A DNA stretch of 64,000 nucleotides from Plecoglossus altivelis (GCA_036571765.1 BROE01000018.1:12518694-12582693); one strand, 5' to 3'; shown: positions 46,815 to 58,163, counted from the first letter of the stretch. Numbers and translations are program-made. The notes: generated from the letters alone by a model not told the origin.

Positions 46815-48025
46815 AACTCCCATGAACCCTCAAGCACCCGATGAAGTGTGTAGAGCTGGTCCAGTGTTCCGCGGCCAGGACGAAACCCACACTGCTCTTT
46901 TCTGAATCTGAGGTTCGACTATCGGACGGATTCTCCTCTCCAGTACCCTGGCATAGACCTTACCAGGGAGCCTGAGGAGTGTGATCCCCCTGTAGTTGGA
47001 ACACACGCTCCGGTCCCCCTTCTTATAAAGGGGTACCACCACCCCGGTCTGCCAGTCCAGCTGCACCATCCCAAGGCGCCACGCAATGTTGAAGAGACGT
47101 GTCAGCCACGACAGCCCCACAACATCCAGAGACTTAAGATACTCTGGGCGGATCTCATCTACCCCCGGGGCTTTGCCACCGAGTAGCCCACCGACCACCT
47201 CGGTGACCTCCACCTGGGTGATCGACGAGTCCACCTCCAGGTCCTCAGCCTCTGCTTCCTCCCCTGAAGACGTGAAGGCAGGATTGAGGAGATCCTCAAA
47301 GTATTCCTTCCACCGTCCAACAACGTCCCCAGTTGAGGTCAGCAGCTCCCCGCCCGCACCAAGGGCGGGGAGAAGCGGGGAAGAACCGCTTCTCCCCCCT
47401 GAGTCAGCAAACGGTTTGCCAGAATGTCTTTGCGGCCGTTCTGTAGTCCTTCTCCATAGCCTCCCTGAATTCCTCCCAGACCCGAGTTTTCGCCTCCGCG
47501 ACAATCCGAGCCGCGGCACGCTTGGCCTGCCGATACCTGTCAACTGTTTCAGGAGTCCCACAAGCCAAACAGGCTCGATAGGACTCCTTCTTCAGTTTGA
47601 CAGCATCCCTTACTTCCGGTGTCCACCACCGGGTTCGGGGATTTCCGCCGCGACTGGCACCAGAGACCTTACGACCGCAGCTCCAGGCCACCGCATCGAC
47701 AACGGAGGCCGAGAACATAGTCCACTCAGACTCAATGTCCCCAGTCCCCCCTGGAATCTGTGAGAAACTCTCCCGGAGGTGCGAGTTGAAGACCTCGCTG
47801 ACAGAAGGCTCCGCCAGACGTTCCCAACAGACCCTCACGATACGCTTGGGCCTGCCAGGTCTGTCCGACTTCCTCCTTCACCAGCGGATCCAGCTCACGA
47901 CCAGGTGGTGATCGGTTGACAGCTCCACCCTTCTCTTTACCCGAGTGTCCGAGACACGTGGCCGGAGGTCAGAGGACACGACAACAAAGTCGATCATCGA
48001 CCTTCGGCCTAGGGTGGGGACAGAC
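46815..48025 (-). mobile_element. Rex3-type LINE, copy 5, internal fragment
   Basis: On the minus strand it covers the end of the endonuclease domain (about 48,020-47,950), the linker (ARIVAEAKTRVWEEF near 47,500) and the start of RT (KKGDRSVCSNYRGITLL near 47,010). It stops where other copies read GAGTTTGCCC. It lacks both the 5' leader and the ATGG tail. It is the only copy here that keeps the region between endonuclease and RT that is deleted from copies 1 and 3. Confidence 0.85.
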
Positions 48026-48880
48026 TAAACAGTACACTTGAATTCAATAGTTTTACATTTATTCATTAATTCAGTCATTGAATGAATGATTCGTTTTTCA
48101 ATAACCTTAATTGACAGACTGCAATAGCCTAGTATTGTCGGAGATACTGTTTTAGTACACATCTTCCCTTACAGAACTAAAGCTAACTAAAGTTCAGCTG
48201 ATTGAGACTATATTATCAAACTTCAAGAGTTTAATTTAGCCCAAGAGAGAGACATAGAGCTTAACTTATCCCAGTACATAAAATGGCACATTTCAGTGCA
48301 GTATTTCATTCACAAACAAGGTTTCATGCAAAAACAATTCGCAATCATGCAGTTTGTCAGCGATAAGCTAAGTAAGTAAACAGTGCTTGCTCGGCCATGA
48401 CTAATGTCAATGCAGCAAACCATAGAAGCAGGGGTGTCCAAGTTTACTGATCCATTTATAACTCCTACCCAACTGCAAGCGGCAACTGTCGCAGGTGGTT
48501 TCATGCAGCCAATGTCTGACTCACCAAATTTTCAACTCAAAGAGAAATCTCTTCATGTGTTAGTCTTGCGAGATCTTGTGGTACGAGATCTTGTCACACT
48601 CCCATGGTCCCAGGAATGGGTACCTCCTCTGTATGTATGTAGGTCAGCCAACAAGCAGTCATCTATGTCAGGCCCCTACAAAGGAAAATTGTTTCAACAT
48701 TAAATAAATTACTTTGAACTACTTGCTTATAAGCGGACTTCTTTTTGGAATAAAGTAAATTAACATGTATTACTTGAAGATGATACAAGATGTTTTGGAA
48801 GTTGGCATGCTGGCATAGTTTACAAATACTTTTCAGGATCAAAATTCAATATAGTTTCCTGTGTGTAATTGTTTTATTGT
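48026..48880. other. Intergenic sequence with one unrecognised ORF
   Basis: A 99-codon plus-strand ORF (48,404-48,703, starting MSMQQTIEAGVSKFTDPF) matches nothing I know and may be chance. No other signal. Confidence 0.25.
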
Positions 48881-49550
48881 ATAATAAACTAGAGAGGGTA
48901 ACATTCCTAAGGATATTGTGGGATATGATTGCGCCAGTTGCAGATAAGTGTGAGTATTAACTTACATTGCACAACTGATATTTCTGTATATTTTCTTTTT
49001 ACAGAAACGCATGCTTATTATTTAAGACAATTTCATAGATTTAAAAGCACACATCTTATTTACAACTCAAAATACAAAGAGTGCAAAGAAGCTGACACCA
49101 GTTAATTGTACAATAAGCTAGCTAGATAGCTATTTAGCTACTTTGTTCCATGATGCCCGGTAAGTAGGGCTCATGAGACAGCTCCCCAAAACAAAAGGAA
49201 TCCACTTGTTTAAGAGATTAAGACGTGTTTGTAGTAAAAATTTAGTGTATAGGGACCATGCGAAAAGTTTACTTTTAGTGCTGAGGACTCACTGATGATG
49301 CTGTCTGACTTAACAGAACGTTGTATACACACGTCGGTGGTACCATGTGCTGACGTTAGACTACCGCTGAGATCCCTTGTTGTACAAAAGTGACTTTTTA
49401 CAACAAAAAGCTCCTAAACCATACAACAGAATGCATATGCCAATAAAAGCAATGCAACTGAAATCAATGCAAACATAATGACACCGGCAATGTCTAATAA
49501 TTTAGTTCTAATATTGAGGGATCCTTAGGTATGGGAAAATCATAATGATA
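48880..49550 (+). repeat. Distant copy of the 17-21 kb repeat family
   Basis: It shares in order the GAGAGGGTAACATTCC, GCGCCAGTTGCAGATAAG, CCACTTGTTTAAGAGATTAAGACG, TGACACCGGCAATGTC and ATATTGAGGGATCCTTAGG blocks seen at 16.8-21.1 kb. This shows the intronic cluster is a dispersed family and not a local duplication. Confidence 0.6.
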
Positions 49551-50665
49551 AAAATATATAAAGAAAGAAAGAAATATATATGACTGAGTATATAGGTTTG
49601 TGCTGACCCCAATAAAAACCTCACACAGACCGACACAAAAGCTGGGCAACAAACAGCTTGTTTAGTTAGAATGGTATGTTATCACGTTGCAAACACATAA
49701 CAATGAACAACATTTCAGAGTATCTGAGTTTATCAATAATGTATAGCTGATTGGCCAAATATTTAGAAAAGGTTAAGTAATTACCTTAGAAAAACAGATA
49801 TATCTTCTAGAATTTTGGCACAGCGTGGAAGGCAGAGGCTGACTTGCAGACTGCTGTACGTATGCTTTGGACCTGCCGCTTACAAAATGCCCAAAACAAG
49901 CCTACTTTACTGGCTACATCAGATCTCCACAACAGTGAAACTAACCGAGAGAGAGAGAGACGCTGTCTTTCTACAAACAACCCAGTGGTTTTTTTAAATG
50001 AAAATATCACATTGTTGTGACAGATACATAATTACATGAATTACACTATATGAAAAGTAATGACTTTTTATTCATGTTCACGACAGCTGTCATGATTTGT
50101 CTTGTCTTGTGAAATCTTTTCAAAACCATTTTGTCTTAATACAGGGGATATTGGGCTGGGGCACCAAGTCAAACGGCACTGATTTTCATTGCTCTTAGAC
50201 AAGCTCCACACGGGTCTGCAACTGGACCTTGGTAAGTCCCGAAACAAGTGGCTTTAAGGCCCTGACATTTTCTTACACCAATATTATGCCAAGTTATTAA
50301 ATATACTAGTTAACAACAAATATTGCATTTGATCACTGATCACAGAAGAAGACTATTAATGTTCATGGTTTATACCTCTTCAGACAACTGTGGAGGAAAA
50401 ACATTATTTTAGAACATTATTTTAGAACATTATTTTACGTTGGGGAGGAAGACCATTGGGTTCCCTTAACATTACAGTTTTTCTCCATTGCTTTGGCTCA
50501 TTTCATTTAACAGACACTTTAACACTTTCTCGAAAAAACAAGGTCAAACCTCTAAACCACGGGACAATTGTTCATAACAAATTGGAACTGTTCATTTCTT
50601 TACAGTAAAATAATTGCAGTTGTGTCAGCACATCCTTGAAAATTACAAGTACAATTTATTACAGT
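49551..50665. other. Intergenic sequence, minor repeats only
   Basis: A GA run near 49,948-49,960 and a short triplicated AACATTATTTTAG unit near 50,403-50,437. No gene. Confidence 0.4.
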
Positions 50666-51000
50666 TTAAACACATTTCAAATTATTTAGCACATCTTTGC
50701 AAATGGTTAGGAACAATTGCCTTCGGTTCAGCAAATTACTAATTGAATATTTATTCCTGGTCTCAACTGTCTGTTGCTTCTCAGTCAAGTTGGTGATCTC
50801 TGCAAAACACTTTGGCATAATTTCCTTGTGTACATCATCCCTTGCACAATAATTCACTCCAGTGTCAAAATCTTTCAGGCACATAATACTATGAAAAACA
50901 TAATAGTATATACTGTAATATGAACATCTTGGATCACCTGCTTTCATTTCATTATCAGTTGCAAGTTTAGTTCGCGGATAGCGGTTCTTACAAGAGTTTA
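50666..51000 (-). other. Unrecognised minus-strand open frame
   Basis: An open frame across 51,196-50,666 contains a non-repetitive stretch (DFDTGVNYCARDDVHKEIMP and MPKCFAEITNLTEKQQTVET). I do not recognise it. The first third of the ORF is the antisense of the Gly/Arg-rich sequence at 51,090-51,180 and is unlikely to be real. Confidence 0.2.
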
Positions 51001-51052
51001 CAGTAAATGCTTTCATCAAATATATAGAGCTTGAACTAGATCTGTACAATAT

Positions 51053-51250
51053 ATGATGATGAAAGCACCTTACCATGGAATCAACCATGGGCAACTGCCT
51101 GCTCGGGGAAGAGGAGGAAGAAGAGGAGCAAGGGTGCATGGTGGTGGAGTAAGGGTAAGAGGTCGTGGAGGACGTAGGCAACAAGCTGTCAGACAAATTA
51201 AGGAATTAACCTCTTTTCTGTATAGAAGAAGTTTTCAGCATTCCTTGCCT
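51053..51250 (+). pseudogene. Possible IS630/Tc1-type transposase N-terminal fragment
   Basis: The Gly/Arg-rich stretch (ARGRGGRRGARVHGGGVRVR, then GRGGRRQQAVRQIKELTSF) resembles the basic N-terminal leader of a group of fish IS630-like transposases. The downstream helix-turn-helix and catalytic parts are not visible. Confidence 0.25.
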
Positions 51251-51329
51251 ATTGAAAGTCTATCCCCTCCAAGGGACTCTATGCTACTCTGGGGAGTGGG
51301 CAATCTTTTGCCTTTGAACATTTAACCTG

Positions 51330-52100
51330 TTGGGCAGATGCCGTCTGTTGTTTATTGAATGTATGGTGACAGTTCTTATCACCTGGATAGAAGTCTGGGA
51401 AGAGTCAACTTACTGTATTATCGTAAGGAGAAAACCAATCACAGAATTTGACTTCAGAATTGTATGTTTTAAATGAATCAATGATTATCGAGAATTGCCT
51501 CTGTTGAAGGCAATATAAATGACACAGCTTGGAGAAAAGACTTTTTACAACTTAATACAGCCAGGATGGCTTGTGTTCTTGCCTTATGCAAAAATCATAA
51601 ACTTCCTTGAGATCCATCAACTCTGTGTGTACTTAATGATGGATATTTTTCACACAAGTTGGTCCTTCGAACCGGATCTGTAATATCTTTTACGTCAACC
51701 ACTCAAGGAACAATTCTACACAAGGGACAATCGTCCAGTGCTATTTACAGTAAAGTCATTCAAGACTCAATGTGGTTATATTACTAAGTATATGGTACCA
51801 AGATTCTGGGTAGCTGGGGTTAGGTTTTGCTTCCTTCTGTGAGAAAACCAGTCAAGTAATGTATTGTTGTCATAATGGCTAAGTATGTAGTGCCATAGAC
51901 CAGGTAGCAGGGCTTGTTTTTGCCACGTTCTGTGTGAAAACCATTGAAGCAATTATAGATGGTCCACAGTCTTATTGAAGGGGCTACAGGAAAGAACAGA
52001 CCTCTGTGCAGCAAGTAAAAGATCACAGTTATAACAAGTCAAAATTATGAATGATGTACGTTTAGTGCTACCGAGAGGAGTTTGTTGAAATGCTTCTAAG
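51330..52100. repeat. Region with internally similar segments
   Basis: A segment of about 90 bp with GAGAAAACCA(G/A)TCA recurs at 51,400-51,470, 51,810-51,860 and 51,895-51,955. A relative lies at 41,895-41,965 next to the SINE. It could be the remains of an LTR or another dispersed repeat. No coding sequence. Confidence 0.4.
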
Positions 52101-52114
52101 TGTGGTGGTAGAAA

Positions 52115-53890
52115 TTATTAATTGGAATGTTGTAGAAAGGTTTATTTATTTTAGTAATTCAAATCAAATTGTGAAACTCGTTTATTCAAGTAATTTAATG
52201 CACGCAAACTGAAGTGGTTTAAGTCTTTTCATTGTGATTATTTGGGCTCAAATTGAACAGAAACCCACCAATTCATGTCAGCTAATCACAATATGGTGAC
52301 ATACCAATCAGCTAATCACCTCAAAACCCTTGCAAAGGTGTCCTGAGTCTTCAAAATGGTCTTTCATTTTGGTTCACTAGGCTAAACAATCATGGAGAAT
52401 TCTGCTGATCAGATAGTTGTCCAGAAGACAATCATTGACACTCTTCACAAGGAGGGTAATCCACAAACATTGACAGCCAAAGAAGCTGGCTGTTCACAAA
52501 GTGATGTATTTTAGTATGTTAATAGAAAGTTGAGTGGAAGGATAAAGTGCGGGAGAAAAAGATGCACAACCTACCGAGAGAACCGCAGCTTTATGAGGGT
52601 TGCACTCCAAGGAATGGAGTGAGGCTGAAGTCAAGGCATCATGAGTCACCACACACAGACATGTCAAGGAATATGGCTACAGTTGTCATACAATAATGAA
52701 AGTGAGTTTTGTATGTCATTCGGAAACCAAGGCACTAGAGTCTGGGTGAAGGGTGGAGAAGCTCATAGCCCAAGTTGCTTAAAGTCCAGTGTTAGGTTTC
52801 CACTGTCTGTGATGATTTGGGGTGCAATGCAAACTGCTGGTGTTGGTCCGGTGTGTTTTTAACATCACAAGGAATGGACTAAGGCTTTGGTCATAGCATC
52901 AAGAGTCACCAGACGTGTCAAGGAATTTGGCTACAATTGCTGTATTCCTCTTGTGAAGCCACGCCTGATCTACAGACAACATCAGAGGCTTCTTACCTGG
53001 GCGAAGGAGAAGGAGAAGAAGGAGGAGAAGAAGAACTGGACTGCTGCCCAGTGGTCCAAAGTCCTCTTTTGAGATGACAGGAAGTTTTGTATTTTATTTG
53101 GAAACCAAAGTCCTATAATCTGGAGGAAGGGTGGAGAAGCTCATAACCCAAGTTGCTTAAAGCCCAGTCTTAGGTTTCCAGAGTCTGTTATGATTTGGGA
53201 TGCATTTTCATCTGCTGTTGTTGGTCCAATGTAGTTTTTCAGTAGTGTCTACACCCATTTTCCAATCAATTTTGGAACACTTCAAGGTTCCATCTGCTGA
53301 TTAGCTTTTTGAAGATGTCAATTTCATTTTCCTGCAGGATTTGGCACCTGCTCTCACCTGCTGCCAAAAGCACCCAACGTTGGGTAAATAACCATGGTGT
53401 TGGTGTGCTTGACTGGCCAGCAAATTCACCAGACCTGAATCCCATAGAGAATCTATGGGGTATTGCCATGAGAAACAAGAGACAAAAAAATGCAATTGAG
53501 CTGAAGGCCACTGTCAAAGAAACGTGGGCCTCCAGACCACCTCAGCAGTGCCACACTGATCACCTGCATGCCATGGTAAATTGAAGCAGTAATTAAAGCA
53601 AGAGAAGCCCCGACCAAGTATTAAGTACAATAAGCTATCATACATTCCAGAAGGCCAATGATTTATTAAAAATGTTTTAAAATAATTTTATGAAGTATTC
53701 TAATATGTTGAGATAGTGAATCGGTGGGTTTCTGGTAATTGTGAGCCAATATCATCTCAATGCAAAGAACCAAAGACTTAAATTACACTGAATTTATTGC
53801 ATTTCTACGGCATTGAAATAATTTATTTACACAAGTTTTACCATTTCAATTGGAATACAGAAATTTTCCACAACGTTCTAATTTATTGAG
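52115..53890 (+). mobile_element. Tc1/mariner-like element with broken, internally duplicated transposase
   Basis: Imperfect inverted ends include TGGAATGTTGTAGAAA near 52,125 and its inverted match near 53,860. The transposase starts at about 52,393 (MENSADQIVVQKTIIDTLHK) and has many stops. A segment at 52,600-52,860 is repeated at 52,868-53,235. The C-terminus keeps WPANSPDLNPIENLWGI with the catalytic Glu. It is related to the minus-strand copy at 26.2-27.25 kb. Confidence 0.75.
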
Positions 53891-54615
53891 ATGCACGAGT
53901 ATTTGCTTCTGATTAGTAGCCATTGCAATACTTACTAGTGTCTATTCCAGTGTTACTAGTAACTATCATTAGATTCTAGTACCTGTTAATTCATTGGAAT
54001 CTGGCCTGAAGTCAATTGTGTCAACTATCCACAGAAGCCAATCTGCTGTTGTTGGATCAAGAGGAACTAGACATGAAATATGGCCTTGTGAGATACTGTG
54101 TCCAACCTTACTGGCCAGTTGTAAAATAAAAAACTGTATGTTCTTTATTTTACAAGAAAAGGCATTGTAAAAATTGAATCATTTAGTATGCACAAAGTCA
54201 TTGAATCTCAAGGAAGTTGATTACTTGCTCATGTAGCAAGGAGACAAGTCATTATGGTGGAACAAAGTCTTGTCTCCATGTATAACCATTTATACAACAC
54301 AGTTCTCACTAAACATTTGTCCATCCACAATCAAGATACAGACATGTAATACTTGTCTCATGTTTCTTGCTTCATTGGCTAACTTCCTCTTTATAAAACT
54401 TCTGCGCGTATTTGTGCGCTTGTGTGTATGTGTGTATGCGTCTTGGAGTGGACGTTTACAAAGTCTGGACTTTGCTTTGGCTACTAGAGAGTCAATAGGT
54501 TTATAGCATCTCTAGAAAGACAAGAATCAACTTGTTTACTCAAGCCTAGTGTCACTTTCAGTTCATTTGTGGGGTTCCCCTTTCAAGTGGGCAAGGAACT
54601 CTGAACACAGAAATC
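53891..54615. other. Intergenic sequence, nothing recognised
   Basis: AT-rich, with short GT-rich patches near 54,420; no gene. Confidence 0.4.
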
Positions 54616-54624
54616 AGACTAATT

Positions 54625-55299
54625 TTGTACAGTATACAAGATTATATCCTTAATTTGTCTGATAAATATAGTCACACTTTTATCTACCACACCAGACAAG
54701 ACCCAAGGTGTTGGCTATGTAAAGAGGCCCCTGAGACAATCCAGCACATAACTGCAGGGTGTAGGATGCTGGCAGAGAAAGTGTACATGGAGTGGCCTAA
54801 CCAAGTGGCTGGTATAGTGTACAGGAACATCTGCACAGAGTATGGACTGGAAGACCCAAGGTCAAAGTGGGAAACACCTCCAAAGCTGATCGAGAATGAC
54901 AGAGCCAAAATCCTGTGGGACTTCCAGATTTATACTGACAGAATGGTGATGGCAAACCAACCAGACATCATGGTGGTGGACAAACAACAGAAGCAAGCCG
55001 TTGTGGTTGACGTGGCAATACCAAGTGATCGCAACGTCAGGAAAAAGGAATATGAGAAACAAGAGAAATACCAAGGGCTCAGAGAAGATCTGGAGAAGGC
55101 TTGGAAGGTGCAGGCGACAGTGGTACCTGTGGTCATTGGAGCACTTGGAGCAGTGACCCCCAAACTGGAGGAGTGGCTACAGCAGATCCCTGGAGAAACA
55201 CCAGACATCATGGTCCAAAAAAAGTGCAGTACTAGAAACTGCAAAGATACTGCGCAGAACCCTCAAGCTCCCAGACCTCTGGTAGAGGACCCGAGCTAG
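54625..55299 (+). CDS. 3' end of a LINE: CCHC motif and restriction-like endonuclease
   Basis: An uninterrupted 224-codon frame. Residues about 31-48 form a CCHC zinc motif (CWLCKEAPETIQHITAGC). Residues about 98-150 carry the restriction-like endonuclease signature: QPDIMVVDKQQ, then VVVDVAIPSDRNVRKKEYEK, with PD and a downstream Asp. VVPVVIGALGAVTPKLEEWL follows. This order marks the C-terminus of LINEs that use a restriction-like rather than AP-type endonuclease (R2/R4/NeSL-like groups). The reverse transcriptase is missing, so the copy is 5'-truncated. The frame is undamaged, suggesting a young insertion. Confidence 0.75.
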   Translation: MYSIQDYILNLSDKYSHTFIYHTRQDPRCWLCKEAPETIQHITAGCRMLAEKVYMEWPNQVAGIVYRNICTEYGLEDPRSKWETPPKLIENDRAKILWDFQIYTDRMVMANQPDIMVVDKQQKQAVVVDVAIPSDRNVRKKEYEKQEKYQGLREDLEKAWKVQATVVPVVIGALGAVTPKLEEWLQQIPGETPDIMVQKKCSTRNCKDTAQNPQAPRPLVEDPS

Positions 55300-56264
55300 A
55301 AGAATGAGACCACCCAAAGAAGGTGAAGGACAAAGTAGATTTTTTTTCTCACACCTCTCACTCCTAAATCCAAAGTTTCTACCAGGAAACTAGCCTCTTT
55401 TCCACAAACTGCTGAATAATGAAAGTAGCATCGAGGTAAAGTTTAGAACCTTTCGAAACATCTAAATTGAGGAAGTATTATCGATATTATTATTATTGCA
55501 CGTATTTTACTATAGTTAATATGTAATTTAATTCCATAATTTCCCCAGGCATAAATATTGAATCGTAATTCAGAAAAATGCTAAAACAGGTTTTACCTCC
55601 CTACTACTACAGTACATGCCAGAAAATGGACAGTGAATGACAGTACAGTAGTCTATTTTAAAAAACGGACCAAAAGTGTCTGGATTTTTTTCATTTGTCC
55701 ACCCTACCGAAAGTGTGCCACATTTGGAACTGGTTTACATTAAAGGTCTAGCTACATCGATCACTTTACAGCTTTGCAGTTCCTCGTCTTCCATTGGTCT
55801 CCACCTCCGCAGCCCTCCATCGAGGGGTGTGCATGTGTAAGTGGGCTAAATGTGTTCTGCATGCCTTAAAGGCAGTTATGTTTTCTATTGCTCCCCTTCT
55901 GAGATGAGACAATCAACAGCTGTCTACACACGCACGCGCGCACACACACAAAGCTGTCACAATCTGCACTAAGACTATAATCATAATCATTCGGCTAACG
56001 TCTGTGTTTCGCCATTCAACCATGTCAAACGCATGAGTGAAATTGCGCTTATCATTGGGGCTATAATGACACACACGGCATCCATGCTTTAGCAATGTCA
56101 TATTTGTCCAACACCACACGATTGCCCCTGCCTTCTTTGAGCTTCCAACGCCTTAGCCAAAACCGCCCTTTCCCCTGCCATGCATTGCTCTCGTGCCCTT
56201 CGCCGAAAACTTTTAACACCGCTGTCACAACAGACAGAAGCAACTCGTAGCTTCAGCGGGCGGA
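55300..56264. other. Intergenic sequence and possible 5' UTR
   Basis: No gene until the ORF at 56,265. A CA/CG alternating patch lies at about 55,926-55,950. The last 150 bp (56,110-56,264) are relatively GC- and pyrimidine-rich and may be the leader of the following exon. Confidence 0.35.
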
Positions 56265-56438
56265 ATGATGGTCGGTAACCTGTGCTCTCGCAAGCTGGCC
56301 CGGCTCTCTAAGTCTGGGTTGATAGCAGCCCATTCCGTGTTGTTGGTTCAGACCCTCATCGTGTGGAACTTCAGTAACCTGGACTCGAGCGAAAACGCCG
56401 GGAATGTAGATAACAGTAGTCGGGAGATGAGGGACTGA
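56265..56438 (+). CDS. XYLT2-like first exon or remnant (signal-anchor segment)
   Basis: ATG at 56,265 opens 57 codons to TGA at 56,436. The protein starts MMVGNLCSRKLARLSKSG, then a hydrophobic anchor LIAAHSVLLVQTLIVWNF, then SNLDSSENAG. This resembles the N-terminus of xylosyltransferase 2 (basic -KL-R-, Leu-rich anchor, VVWSFSGLEEDEAG), a Golgi type II enzyme that starts glycosaminoglycan chains. A GT after codon 47 (GGGAAT|GTAGAT, near 56,406) could be the donor at about the place where the mammalian first exon ends. No later XYLT exon is visible to 64,000, so the gene either continues beyond the window or is a lone fragment. Confidence 0.45.
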   Translation: MMVGNLCSRKLARLSKSGLIAAHSVLLVQTLIVWNFSNLDSSENAGNVDNSSREMRD

Positions 56439-56604
56439 GTGGTCATCAACAAATCTTACAGCAAAAATCCTATCAGTGGGCCTTCAAAGATACATTATCA
56501 ACCTCCACTGGGAAAGGTGGAGGTTCGACATAAGCATCAGTGGGTAGGAGCAAACTCAATAATGGCCCCTTTATCGTGTTTGGTGAAGGGTAAGGAATAG
56601 CCTG

Positions 56605-56634
56605 TCCACTGTATGCCTGGGGGCATACAGTGGA
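56605..56634. repeat. Perfect 13-bp inverted repeat (hairpin)
   Basis: TCCACTGTATGCC and GGCATACAGTGGA are perfect inverted copies around a 4-base loop. The right arm is part of the L2-like repeat that follows. Confidence 0.9.
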
Positions 56635-56830
56635 ACGAAATGTCGTGCCTCACAGAGCCACGGTTCTACACAAGTACAGACATACAACAATCAAGTAAAA
56701 ATAAACATATCAATTTTCCCTATACATAAACTAAAAAAATACAAACTGTACGAATACTTACTGGTGGATACTGGTCATGTGCAAAGAGTGCTGTACATGT
56801 GCAAAGAATATGAGCATGTAAACATACATA
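56622..56830 (-). mobile_element. L2-like LINE 3' end, minus orientation
   Basis: Reverse-complement, it matches the segment at 60,960-61,160: TTTGCACATG-type blocks, GTAAGTATTCGTACAGTTTG, and the GTGAGGCACGACATTTCGTT block near the 3' end. It is 5'-truncated with no coding part. Confidence 0.7.
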
Positions 56831-56990
56831 TGATGCCAATATTACTGAGTCTTTAGTGCAATTTGTGTACACACAGCAGTGTGTGTGAAAAGTGAGTAGT
56901 GCAGTGGAAAGAGACTAGTGTGATACATGTTGACATGTTGTGATAATATCTGTAAAATGATAAAGAACGGTCTGGAGCCCCATTCTCTAA

Positions 56991-57822
56991 TTGCTAAGCA
57001 AGTTAAATGGTTTGATGAGATTGAAAAAAAGGACAAAATCTAAAAATAACATAGCTGTTAGTATTGTAGTTTTGAATTACGAAAAGATACTGCAGCAAAA
57101 TAGTCACATGCGGACTCAATGTAAGGAAATGAAGGAGATTTCCTTGTTGAAAAAACAGGTAGAGTTTGCAGTTGCATAGAGAGGAAGGGGTTGTAAATCA
57201 GAGGCCCACAGCTGCAAACTCTACATTAAGTGTCCCGAGAATATATCCTAGGCTGGATGTATGTAGCGTTGAGGAACAGGTAGCTCCAATCCAAGTGCAA
57301 ATGTTTACTGCTCCTCATGCTGCTCAGGTGGCAGAGGGTGGAGGTCCTCCCCAAGGTCCACAACAAATTACTCAGATTCAGTACAAAGCTATGTCCACTA
57401 CAGATATGCAAGGACTGTTGAGCTCAATGCCTCTACTGAAGCGAGACTCTCCTAACACATTGTGCAGACCCTGCATATTCCTAACATCCGTCTGGAACCT
57501 CACAATTGGACAATGAGCACAGCATATGAAATGGATGAAATACTGGCAACTCTAAGTGATAATATTAATAATCATGTATTGTTGACTGGGGTTACAATTT
57601 CTAAGGCTAAAGTTTAAATTGGGAAAGCTGACAAAGGTTTTAAAGATGCTTAAGGTTATGTGCAAATAGCCAAGAAACATTATGTTGTCATTAAGGCATT
57701 CCAAGCGGGTCCTGCTATCATGGGAAGTGGAATTCCATTTAGTAAAATTTGGGTTATTGTGGCTCAGATTGTTTGTGCCCTCTCCATTGTTACTCTTATT
57801 ATGACTTGTTATATGTACCGTA
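56991..57822 (+). pseudogene. Endogenous retrovirus fragment: gag-like then envelope transmembrane end
   Basis: From about 57,040 to 57,510 the frames suggest a retroviral gag segment (Pro/Gln-rich, ending near SMPLLKRDSP). From about 57,515 to 57,830 they suggest the end of a transmembrane envelope protein with a hydrophobic anchor (IWVIVAQIVCALSIVTLIMT) and a short basic tail. Stops interrupt both. Protease, polymerase and most of the envelope are absent, so a large internal deletion separates the two parts. It ends in a SINE insertion and is followed by a polypurine tract and LTR. Confidence 0.5.
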
Positions 57823-57830
57823 GACTCAAG

Positions 57831-58163
57831 TGAAGTGAAGTGACGTATTGTCAAGTATGGTTACCCATACTCGAAATTTTACCTCTGCATTGAACCCATC
57901 CAAGTGCACACACAGTAGTGAGTAGTGGGCAACCGCACGCACACACAGTGAACATACACCCGGAGCAGTGGGCAGCTATTGCTCCAGCGCTCGGGGAGCA
58001 ATTGGGGGTTCGGTGCCTTGCTCAAGGGCACCTCAGTCATGGTATCGAAGGCAGAGAGAGTGCTGTTTTATTCACAATCTCCACCTTCAATTCCTGCCGG
58101 TGCGAGAATCGAACCAGCAACTTGAGGGTTACAAGTCCAACTCCCTAACCATCAGGCCACGAC
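57831..58163 (-). mobile_element. tRNA-Ser-like SINE inserted in the retroviral fragment
   Basis: On the minus strand it begins with GTCGTGGCCTGATGGTTAGG (A-box-like) and has GGTTCGATTC as B box, like a tRNA-Ser gene. Its tail is TCACTTCACTTCA. It is flanked by an 8-bp duplication GACTCAAG (57823-57830 and 58164-58171). Confidence 0.85.

Noticed and set aside
47086..47763. 225-codon plus-strand ORF
   Set aside because: Antisense of Rex3 copy 5; composition reflects the reverse complement of the RT region.
49815..50010. 60- and 67-codon overlapping ORFs near the GA run
   Set aside because: Opposite-strand open frames of similar length, no family similarity, likely chance.
51090..51196. Ser-rich minus-strand protein start
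   Set aside because: Antisense of a Gly/Arg-rich, transposase-like leader; low complexity explains the open frame.
54684..55244. Minus-strand ORFs of 70-104 codons with hydrophobic runs
   Set aside because: Antisense shadows of the LINE endonuclease frame.
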